From NCBI GenBank assembly GCA_022712785.1, contig JAFLJX010000246.1:1-11687 (forward strand): a stretch of DNA of 11,687 nucleotides, read 5' to 3'. The position numbers and the translations under genes are program-made. Numbering within the stretch: the first letter of the stretch is position 1; each line of letters starts with the position of its first letter. The notes under the pieces were generated by a model. The model made no database searches. It was not told the DNA's origin and saw only the letters and a list, made by a program, of their open reading frames with translations. The DNA is from Mycoplasmatota bacterium (GTDB taxonomy: Bacteria; Bacillota_I; Bacilli_A; Izemoplasmatales; Izemoplasmataceae). Below, piece by piece: positions 6,480-11,687 of the stretch.

Positions 6480-8571
6480 ATTTCCTTTTTAAAATATATG
6501 TAGTTATATCATTAACATCTATTTTATTTGTTATTTTTCTACTTCTTTTTGAACCGTCAAATATAATTGTATATTTATCATCAAATTCAAATGTTTCTTC
6601 AACCAAAGAGTTTTTAAAGATAACTATTAACTCTGTATCTTCGTCTTTTAGTTGATAAAGTATCGTTCCATGATCATTTATTATAACAAAAACATTGTCC
6701 CTAATCTTAGATGGGGCAGTTAATCTAAATAAATCATACTTTCTTCTAATTCTTATTAATTCTTTTAAATACTCGATATCAGCCATATTCTCATCAACTA
6801 AATTCCAGTTAATTGCATTTATCTTATCTCCTGATTTATATGAGTTTTCAACACCTTGTTTAGATCTATAAAACTCTTGTCCACTATGGATAAACGGTAC
6901 ACCCTGAGAAAGAATAATCATTGATGTAGCTAGACGTTGTCTTTTTTTGATTTCTTCAATACTAGCCTTTGGTAAAGCAGCAACCGCTTTATCATAAAAA
7001 ACATTATTATCATGACACTCTACATAATTAATTGACTGTGAAGGGTATCTAAATAGGAATTTATTAGTTGCACTACCTAGTACTATATTTTTAACATCAT
7101 CAAGTTTAGCTTGAGAACCTAGCGCATATCCTTTTTGTGATATATGCCATGTTGCACCTTTTAAAGTTTCTCTTGTTTTATCGTTAAAATGTCCTATATT
7201 AAACAATAAATGTTTATTATACATATGAGCTGTTCTATCTTCACCTAGCGGTGTAGACATTTTCCAACCTTCACCATACACTAAAATATCTTTTTTGTAT
7301 CTATCTAATTTTTGTCTTAATGTATTCATTGTTTTAATGTCAGTTAATCCCATCAAATCAAATCTGAATCCATCCATCTTAAATTCTCTTGCCCAGTACA
7401 TAACTGAATCGATAATGAATTTACGAACCATTTTTCTTTCACTCGCAAGATCATTTCCACAACCACTACTATTAGTTAGTAACCCTTGCGAATCATATCT
7501 ATATGCGTATCCAGGGATAATACTTTCAAATGGGAATGTGGTATTATCATATACATGATTAAACACAACATCCATTACAACTCTTAAATTATTTTTATGT
7601 AAATTATCTACTAATTCTTTAAGTTCATTAATTCTAGTATATGGATCATTTGGTTCAGTACTATACCAACCCTCAGGTACATTATACTGTTCAGGATTAT
7701 ATCCCCAGTTGTATAATTTGTTAGGTTTATTCTCATCAACACCACCAAAGTCAAAAACAGGAAGTAGTTGAACATGTGTGATTCCAAGGTCATTCAAATA
7801 GTCAAATCCAGCTTTATTACCTTCTTTTGTAGTAAGTCCAACTTCTGTGAAACTTTTATATTTCCCAGGAAAACTCGCATTTATTGATTCATGGATAGTA
7901 AAGTCTCTAACATGCGATTCATAAATAATCGCGTCATTTGGTGAACCACTAAATTTAGGTCTTTGGTTTTTCATTTTATATATCTTTGATCTATCTACAA
8001 TATAACTGTATTCAGCATTAGCACTACTACTAATCGCGTAAGGATCGATAAATTTATGTTCTTTACCATTCACATATGAAATATATCTGTATTTACATCC
8101 TTCATAATTTCCACGAAGTCTTAAATACCAAACACCTTGATTATCATACTCCATATCAGTGATTTCTACATTACCTTCTTTATCAGTTAATTCTAATTTC
8201 ATGTATTTAGCTGTAGGAGTCCATATTTTAAACTTAGTTCTATCTCTTCTAAAAGAAGATCCTAAATCCGATTGTTCATAGTAATATATATCATCAAACA
8301 GTTCTGTTCTAACAATTTTACCAGTGAATAACTCACTTGTTTCATTTTTATCATCATATATAAAATACATATGATTTAATAAAATATATCCATCAAATCT
8401 AGTAACATATTTTCTTTCGTTTCCGATAAGTTCACTTGAAATAATTTCAAGTTCAATTTCTTCATCATTTCCAATTACTTTAAAATATTCAGTAAAGTCT
8501 TCTCTATATGAAATCGGAACTATTATTGTTATTTCATTAAAATCATCTAAGTATGAATAAAAATTACTCAT
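6478..8571 (-). CDS. pulA: Type I pullulanase, intracellular AmyX-like debranching enzyme
   Basis: A 697-residue GH13 enzyme that hydrolyses alpha-1,6 branch links in pullulan, limit dextrin or glycogen. There is no signal peptide, so it should work in the cytoplasm, as B. subtilis AmyX does, whose opening (VDDMNIITVLIP-like, here LDDFNEITIIVP) and length (about 718) it shares. An N-terminal beta domain is followed by a CBM48-like module at about 105-190. The type I pullulanase signature YNWGYNP is at 287-293. GH13 regions: DVVFNH at 334-339, GFRFDLMG with nucleophile D405, YGEGW with acid/base E434, and VECHDNN with D521. IHSGQEF and KQGVENSYKSGD further support the family. The start at 8571 is chosen because GGGAGA stands upstream; an ATG at 8601 has no ribosome site. 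The first 8 nt overlap the end of cca, so the genes are translationally coupled. Confidence 0.95.
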   Translation of the reverse strand: MSNFYSYLDDFNEITIIVPISYREDFTEYFKVIGNDEEIELEIISSELIGNERKYVTRFDGYILLNHMYFIYDDKNETSELFTGKIVRTELFDDIYYYEQSDLGSSFRRDRTKFKIWTPTAKYMKLELTDKEGNVEITDMEYDNQGVWYLRLRGNYEGCKYRYISYVNGKEHKFIDPYAISSSANAEYSYIVDRSKIYKMKNQRPKFSGSPNDAIIYESHVRDFTIHESINASFPGKYKSFTEVGLTTKEGNKAGFDYLNDLGITHVQLLPVFDFGGVDENKPNKLYNWGYNPEQYNVPEGWYSTEPNDPYTRINELKELVDNLHKNNLRVVMDVVFNHVYDNTTFPFESIIPGYAYRYDSQGLLTNSSGCGNDLASERKMVRKFIIDSVMYWAREFKMDGFRFDLMGLTDIKTMNTLRQKLDRYKKDILVYGEGWKMSTPLGEDRTAHMYNKHLLFNIGHFNDKTRETLKGATWHISQKGYALGSQAKLDDVKNIVLGSATNKFLFRYPSQSINYVECHDNNVFYDKAVAALPKASIEEIKKRQRLATSMIILSQGVPFIHSGQEFYRSKQGVENSYKSGDKINAINWNLVDENMADIEYLKELIRIRRKYDLFRLTAPSKIRDNVFVIINDHGTILYQLKDEDTELIVIFKNSLVEETFEFDDKYTIIFDGSKRSRKITNKIDVNDITTYILKRK

Positions 8572-9748
8572 TATTATCTCCCATTTCTGCTTGAAGTTCA
8601 TCTACTTTTTTTAGTGCATATTCTTTTAACACTTCATATTCATTTGGCATATAGCCCATAATAACATTGTATTTTAAATCGTCAACTACCTTACCAATCA
8701 CAGATTTCTTTTTAAGTGTTGTTAACCATAAAATATCTTGCCCTTTAAATTTCAAATCACAAACATCTTTAATCGGTAAATTACTTTCTAATTTACGAAT
8801 TAAAGCTTCTTGATCTTTATAACCTAGAATTACATTGATTTTATTACACAACAGACACGACTCAAGTCCATTCACATAAACAATAAACTTATTGAAAATA
8901 TCTTCCTTTATAATTTCTTGAAGAATTAATATTTGATCAATTAATCTGTAATGCTTATTTGAGAATTTCCATTCATCACTTATATCACTAAAGATAAAAC
9001 AAATAATAAATACTTCTAGAGGTTCTAATTCAACATCTAAATTAGATACAAACTCAAGCCCTTCACTAATATTGTATAATTCCTTATCAACACCAGTTTC
9101 AATCATATATTTTAAAGCTTTATTTCTATATTTACCTCTAAATATCTTATTAAGTTCAACCATTACTCTTTCAATTGATATATTTTTAACCGAACAAGCT
9201 AACTCTTTAATCGCTTCTAATGTCTTTTCTTCAATATCAAACCCTATCTTACTTACGAACCTAAAAGCCCTTAAAATCCTTAGTGAGTCCTCTTCAAACC
9301 TTTTAAAAGGGTCATTGATAGTCTTAATAATTCTTTTTTCTAAATCAGCTTTAGAATCGAAGTTATCGTGTATTACTTCATCACTATCCATTACTAATGC
9401 ATTTATAGTAAAATCTCTTCTATTTAAATCACTTTTTAAGTTTTTAGTGTATTCAACACTTTCAGGACGTCGATTATCATAATATTCTCCATCATTCCTA
9501 AATGTTGTTACTTCATATTTATATCCATCAATTATTACTGTTACACTACCGTATTTTTTACCGGTTTCTTTTACATTGTCAAAAACTTCAATTACCTCTT
9601 CAGGTAAAGCACTTGTGGTTATATCAATATCAGTAGACTTTATATCTAACAACATATCTCGAACATATCCCCCAACAAAAAATGCTTCATAACCAGATTC
9701 ATGAAGTTTCTTCAAAACATTAATTCCATTTTTAAAATATTTATCCAT
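8564..9748 (-). CDS. cca: CCA-adding tRNA nucleotidyltransferase (class II)
   Basis: A 394-residue cytoplasmic enzyme that builds or repairs the 3' CCA end of tRNAs without a nucleic-acid template. The head domain has GGYVRD at 26-31 and the metal-binding carboxylates DID at 40-42, RRDFTINAL at 110-118, the DNDR-like basic segment, and EEDSLRILRAFRF at 152-164, whose EDxxR element selects incoming CTP/ATP by pairing. The C-terminal body (about 200-394) is helical and less conserved, as usual. Length fits Bacillus-type Cca proteins (about 397). GTGGTGAT lies 4 nt before the ATG. It heads the cca-pulA-yhaM operon, and its TAA overlaps the pulA start by 8 nt. An A-adding versus full CCA-adding split cannot be fully excluded, but no second enzyme is in view. 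Confidence 0.95.
   Translation of the reverse strand: MDKYFKNGINVLKKLHESGYEAFFVGGYVRDMLLDIKSTDIDITTSALPEEVIEVFDNVKETGKKYGSVTVIIDGYKYEVTTFRNDGEYYDNRRPESVEYTKNLKSDLNRRDFTINALVMDSDEVIHDNFDSKADLEKRIIKTINDPFKRFEEDSLRILRAFRFVSKIGFDIEEKTLEAIKELACSVKNISIERVMVELNKIFRGKYRNKALKYMIETGVDKELYNISEGLEFVSNLDVELEPLEVFIICFIFSDISDEWKFSNKHYRLIDQILILQEIIKEDIFNKFIVYVNGLESCLLCNKINVILGYKDQEALIRKLESNLPIKDVCDLKFKGQDILWLTTLKKKSVIGKVVDDLKYNVIMGYMPNEYEVLKEYALKKVDELQAEMGDNNE
8577..8582 (-). promoter_or_regulatory. Shine-Dalgarno deciding the pulA start
   Basis: GGGAGA within the last codons of cca, 5 nt before the pulA ATG at 8571-8569. It marks the 697-residue form as the real one and implies coupling of pulA translation to cca. 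Confidence 0.75.
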
Positions 9749-9764
9749 TTAAATCACCACAAAA

Positions 9765-9793
9765 ATTATACTATATTTAATAATATATTTCCA
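9765..9793 (-). promoter_or_regulatory. Promoter of the cca-pulA-yhaM operon
   Basis: Minus-strand perfect TATAAT (9770-9765), with TGGAAA (9793-9788), a four-of-six match, 17 nt upstream. Only 16 nt separate the -10 box from the ATG, so the leader should be about 9-10 nt and consist almost entirely of the ribosome site. Confidence 0.6.
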
Positions 9794-9808
9794 CAATATC
9801 TCATTTTA

Positions 9809-9837
9809 TTTTCAAAAAAAAGCACCTATGTTATAAT
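9809..9837 (+). promoter_or_regulatory. Promoter of the YigZ-family gene, extended -10 type
   Basis: TGTTATAAT (9829-9837) is a full extended -10 element. A weak TTTTCA -35 lies at 9809-9814 with a 17-nt spacer. The -10 box is again 16 nt from the ATG, predicting a leader near 10 nt that carries AGGTGAT (9844-9850). Confidence 0.65.
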
Positions 9838-9853
9838 AAAATAAGGTGATAGT

Positions 9854-10465
9854 ATGAAAAGTATTAAAGAAGAAATCATTTCGACAGATTCAATTAATAA
9901 AAGCAAGTTCGTTAATTATTTAATTCCTGTCTCTGATTTGGATGATACCTTATCTAAATTAAACAATTTAAGAAAGTTATATAGTGATGCTAGTCATCAC
10001 TGTTTTGCATATATACTTGGAAATAATCAAGAAATCCAAAAATATAGTGATGACGGTGAACCGTCACACACCGCAGGATTGCCAATCTTAGAAGTATTAA
10101 AAAAACATAATTTAACTAATATACTCTCAGTCACAATCCGTTACTACGGTGGAACAAAACTAGGTGCTGGTGGTTTAACTAGAGCCTATACAAAAAGTTG
10201 TGCTGAAAGTGTAGCGTTATCTACTTTTACAACATTAGCTAACTACACCCACCTAAGAGTAAAGATATCATTTGATCACATTGGACATGTTGAAAAATAT
10301 ATAAGAGATAATTATGATTTGGTTGATACTACCTATGATAATTTTGTTAATTATACTATTAATATAAAAAGTTCAGATCTAGAAGACTTCCAAAACTCTT
10401 TAACTGAATTCACTAAAGGTAGCGCTTTATTCAATATTATTAAAACCTATGATATATATAAATAA
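9854..10465 (+). CDS. yigZ: YigZ/IMPACT family protein (YvyE-like)
   Basis: A 203-residue cytoplasmic protein of the YigZ/YvyE/IMPACT family. The N-terminal domain (about 10-122) carries the family signature: SDDGEPSHTAGLPILEVL at 65-82 and TIRYYGGTKLGAGGLTRAY at 94-112. The C-terminal part (about 133-200) fits the small ferredoxin-like domain found in bacterial members. Length matches the usual 200-215. The common form of the first motif is SGTAG, so H72 is a variation. The cellular role is poorly defined; the eukaryotic homologue IMPACT regulates Gcn2, and bacterial members are proposed to bind nucleic acid or translation components. It is divergent from cca across a 105-bp gap and ends at a terminator shared with the convergent operon. 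The start is supported by AGGTGAT just upstream. Confidence 0.93.
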   Translation: MKSIKEEIISTDSINKSKFVNYLIPVSDLDDTLSKLNNLRKLYSDASHHCFAYILGNNQEIQKYSDDGEPSHTAGLPILEVLKKHNLTNILSVTIRYYGGTKLGAGGLTRAYTKSCAESVALSTFTTLANYTHLRVKISFDHIGHVEKYIRDNYDLVDTTYDNFVNYTINIKSSDLEDFQNSLTEFTKGSALFNIIKTYDIYK

Positions 10466-10492
10466 GAAAAGGAGCAATCGCTCCTTTTCTTA
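10463..10492. terminator. Bidirectional terminator containing both converging stop codons
   Basis: A 13-bp stem (10463-10475 with 10480-10492) with a 4-nt loop, GGAGC/GCTCC at the top and A/T tracts at the base. The first three bases are the TAA of the YigZ gene and the last three, on the minus strand, are the TAA of the DUF1146 gene. Confidence 0.88.
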
Positions 10493-10711
10493 TGAAAATA
10501 TTTCAGTTGATAAATATATTAAATTCATAAAAGCTTTAACAGCTAGATAAGTAAACACTATAGTTGATAAGATATAAATAACTTGTATTTGCCATGTATA
10601 TCCTTTTTTAAAAAACTTTGATAAATCAAAAGCGTTAAAAGCCTGAAAAATAAAACCAAAAACAATAAAAAATAAAAAGAACTCAATAATATTTAATATG
10701 TTTGCATCCAT
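10490..10711 (-). CDS. DUF1146 (YwzB-like) small membrane protein
   Basis: A 73-residue protein with two predicted membrane helices, about 7-25 (IIEFFLFFIVFGFIFQAF) and 43-66 (IQVIYILSTIVFTYLAV), joined by a basic loop, LSKFFKKGYTWQ. The layout, length and the Q-x-x-YILLSI-like start of helix two fit DUF1146, whose best-known member is B. subtilis YwzB, of unknown function. In Bacilli the gene often lies near atp and murA genes; here it follows a NusG-II protein. AAGGAGA sits 8 nt before the ATG and overlaps the stop of the upstream gene, so the two are probably one transcript. Function unknown. Confidence 0.8.
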   Translation of the reverse strand: MDANILNIIEFFLFFIVFGFIFQAFNAFDLSKFFKKGYTWQIQVIYILSTIVFTYLAVKAFMNLIYLSTEIFS

Positions 10712-10723
10712 TATGTTATCTCC

Positions 10724-11152
10724 TTAACTAGAAATGTCATCAGGTTCACTGTCACCTTTGTCTGCTTCTATAATTATTACTAGATTATTTGGTAAACAAG
10801 TTATTGGTCTTAGGGGTGAGGAGCTCCATCCTTGAGCCTGGCAGATATTTTGTGGTGATATCTCATCTATTACTCTTACCTTAAAATCTTTATATTGAAT
10901 TACTACATCACCATTTGTACCAGTGACTGTGTATGTAAATTTATCATTATCGATTGAATTAACAAATTCATCATCAATTATTTTATAAGATCCATCTTCT
11001 AAAAAGATTTCTAAAATTGGACTATCTAAATACATTACTGTCGCAATTCCGTCACTTGTAGATGACTCATTCAAAACTACTCTTAATACACCATACCCAA
11101 TTATTGATATTAAAAGCACAATTCCTAATAATATTAAATCAGTTTTTTTCAT
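10724..11152 (-). CDS. NusG domain II-containing membrane-anchored protein
   Basis: A 142-residue protein: KK at the N-terminus, one membrane helix at about 6-26 (LILLGIVLLISIIGYGV), then a beta-rich domain. The signature of the NusG_II family is clear near the end: ICQAQGW at 103-109, then PITCLPNNLVIIIEA at 116-130, which places two Cys (104, 119) in the conserved positions. The domain is expected outside the membrane, where the Cys pair could form a disulfide or bind a ligand; that is inference. Such proteins often sit next to Gx/heptaprenyl-diphosphate-synthase-like or ApbE/Rnf genes in Firmicutes; here the partner is DUF1146. An acidic tail (about 131-140) follows the domain. AGGTGAT lies 3 nt before the ATG. 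First gene of a two-gene operon with a strong promoter. Confidence 0.85.
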   Translation of the reverse strand: MKKTDLILLGIVLLISIIGYGVLRVVLNESSTSDGIATVMYLDSPILEIFLEDGSYKIIDDEFVNSIDNDKFTYTVTGTNGDVVIQYKDFKVRVIDEISPQNICQAQGWSSSPLRPITCLPNNLVIIIEADKGDSEPDDISS

Positions 11153-11179
11153 AATATCACCTGTCTTATTTATTTTATA

Positions 11180-11209
11180 ATTATATCATATAATGACGAC
11201 TTTTGTTAA
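11180..11209 (-). promoter_or_regulatory. Promoter of the NusG-II/DUF1146 operon
   Basis: Minus-strand TTAACA (11209-11204), 18 nt, then TATAAT (11185-11180) with an upstream TG giving an extended -10. The predicted leader is about 21 nt. Confidence 0.72.
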
Positions 11210-11387
11210 GTTTTAAGCATTTGATTAACATATGAACACTCGCACATACTTTACCTAAGCCTATATAAGCATATCATTAAAAAACTACATCAATTATTAG
11301 TTCACACACTAACTATGATATTTTTAGTTCGTTAGTGTACGAACAGTTGGTTATCGCCCAGTTTAGCGCTAAAGTTTACAATTTAAT
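11210..11387. other. Gene-free divergent region with an inverted-repeat cluster
   Basis: This lies between the NusG-II operon promoter and the rhodanese lipoprotein promoter. I find no plausible coding frame with a ribosome site on either strand and no tRNA-like fold. It is richer in G and C than the flanks between about 11328 and 11372 and holds the inverted repeats listed separately, plus a 12-bp perfect palindrome, TTTAGCGCTAAA, at 11362-11373. The stretch could hold regulator sites, a small RNA or a decayed remnant. Confidence 0.5.
11300..11344. repeat. Long imperfect inverted repeat (14-nt arms)
   Basis: GTTCACACACTAAC (11300-11313) and GTTAGTGTACGAAC (11331-11344) pair over 12 of 14 positions: an 8-bp stem, a 2x2 internal mismatch and a 4-bp outer stem, around a 17-nt loop. 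The right arm can instead form a local GTTCGT/ACGAAC hairpin (11327-11332 with 11339-11344), so the two folds exclude each other. No T-tract follows, so it is not a simple terminator. Confidence 0.6.
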
Positions 11388-11416
11388 TTGACATTTACTT
11401 AATTAAGATTTATAAT
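11388..11416 (+). promoter_or_regulatory. Consensus promoter of the rhodanese lipoprotein gene
   Basis: A perfect TTGACA (11388-11393), 17-nt spacer and perfect TATAAT (11411-11416), the strongest promoter in the window. The predicted start is near 11423, with a leader of about 32 nt. It is embraced by an inverted repeat (11391-11425). Confidence 0.9.
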
Positions 11417-11425
11417 AGTAAATGT
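11391..11425. repeat. Inverted repeat embracing the promoter, candidate operator
   Basis: ACATTTACT (11391-11399) and its exact reverse complement AGTAAATGT (11417-11425) lie 17 bp apart, one arm running from inside the -35 box into the spacer, the other starting just after the -10 and covering the predicted start. The placement would let a bound dimer block RNA polymerase. In RNA the arms would not both be present, so a DNA role is more likely. Confidence 0.5.
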
Positions 11426-11454
11426 TAAAAAAACTAAATTTATGGAGGAAACAA

Positions 11455-11687
11455 ATGAAAAAATTATTAGTAATTATTGCTGCTTTAACATTATCTTTTA
11501 CTTTAGCAGGATGTACAAAAGAAGTTGAAGTTGAAGTTATTAAAGAAGTTATTAAAGAAGTTGAAGTTGAAAAAGAACTTGCTACAATACCTGACGTTGT
11601 TACAATGGCAGATCTTGATACATATTTAGGAAGACCTGATGTTCAATATGTTGACTTAAGAAACTTTGACGACAAAATGGCATCTGG
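11455..11687 (+). CDS. Rhodanese-like lipoprotein, N-terminal part, cut by window edge
   Basis: The first 77 codons are visible. A lipoprotein signal peptide is clear: MKK, a hydrophobic run, and lipobox LAGC with C20. Residues about 23-42 form a charged Glu/Val/Lys repeat linker (EVEVEV, then IKEVIKEVEVEKE). From about 50 the sequence MADLDTYLGRPDVQYVDLRN, then FDDKMASG, matches the opening of a rhodanese (sulfurtransferase) domain, in which the VDLR segment forms an early core strand. The catalytic Cys loop would lie beyond the window, so activity cannot be judged. Location: outer face of the cytoplasmic membrane. GGAGG at 11444-11448 is 6 nt before the ATG. It is driven by a perfect consensus promoter, so expression is probably high unless repressed. 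Confidence 0.82.
   Translation, partial: MKKLLVIIAALTLSFTLAGCTKEVEVEVIKEVIKEVEVEKELATIPDVVTMADLDTYLGRPDVQYVDLRNFDDKMAS

Noticed and set aside
7295..7558. Plus-strand open frame of 87 codons
   Set aside because: Antisense to the pullulanase across its conserved GH13 regions; no ribosome site.
7611..7793. Minus-strand open frame of 60 codons
   Set aside because: Out-of-frame shadow inside the pullulanase gene.
8569..8601. Longer pullulanase start at 8601
   Set aside because: No ribosome site before it, deeper overlap with cca, and the ATG at 8571 has GGGAGA upstream and aligns with the AmyX start.
9072..9482. Plus-strand open frame of 136 codons
   Set aside because: Antisense to cca over its catalytic head; the Ser/Leu-rich translation is what reverse-complemented AT-rich coding DNA gives.
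11210..11387. Integration site, tRNA or known riboswitch
   Set aside because: No tRNA-like fold or flanking direct repeats are visible, no integrase is nearby, and the stretch lies upstream of the predicted transcription start, so a leader riboswitch for the lipoprotein is unlikely.
1..11687. CRISPR array, insertion sequence, prophage or toxin-antitoxin/defence genes
   Set aside because: No regularly spaced repeats, terminal inverted repeats with transposase, phage genes or defence-type domains could be found.

Overview
The window is AT-rich (roughly 30% GC by eye) with compact, Firmicutes-type genes, strong GGAGG or GGTGA Shine-Dalgarno sequences and TTGACA/TATAAT promoters. All tryptophans I checked use TGG, no reading frame is broken by TGA, and all nine visible stop codons are TAA or TAG. 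The gene set (pyruvate:ferredoxin oxidoreductase, an AmyX-type intracellular pullulanase, YhaM, WalJ, a DUF1146 protein and lipoproteins) fits a low-GC anaerobic or fermentative bacterium of the Bacilli/Tenericutes area that uses the standard code, such as an Izemoplasma- or Acholeplasma-like lineage. That placement is an inference from content and style, not from a phylogeny.

Layout. Positions 1-950 (minus) hold the 5' part of nifJ (PFOR), cut by the window edge, with a good promoter at 1009-1037. Positions 1118-2794 (minus) hold a two-gene unit: walJ (MBL-fold hydrolase), then a LicA/choline-kinase-like phosphotransferase that ends in a terminator. Its promoter has a 9-bp-arm palindrome over the -35 box. 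Positions 2977-5505 (plus) hold an 842-residue lipoprotein built like a doubled PrsA/SurA foldase with a degenerate parvulin region. A strong bidirectional terminator separates it from the minus-strand operon cca - pulA/amyX - yhaM (9748-5563), whose genes overlap or nearly touch. Divergent from cca is a YigZ/IMPACT-family gene (9854-10465). It converges on a small operon, a NusG domain II membrane protein followed by a DUF1146 protein (11152-10490), and the shared terminator has both stop codons at its base. A roughly 230-bp gene-free stretch rich in inverted repeats (about 11210-11440) leads to a consensus promoter and the 5' end of a rhodanese-like lipoprotein gene that runs off the right edge.

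Together these are mostly core functions: central carbon metabolism (PFOR, intracellular alpha-glucan debranching), RNA metabolism (CCA addition, YhaM 3'-5' exonuclease), and cell-envelope or extracytoplasmic work (WalJ, foldase-like lipoprotein, NusG-II protein, rhodanese lipoprotein). I see no mobile element, CRISPR array, phage gene, tRNA or rRNA, and no clear sign of a new defence or accessory system. The least explained parts are the enlarged foldase-like lipoprotein, the inverted-repeat cluster at 11295-11375, and several palindromes placed on promoters.
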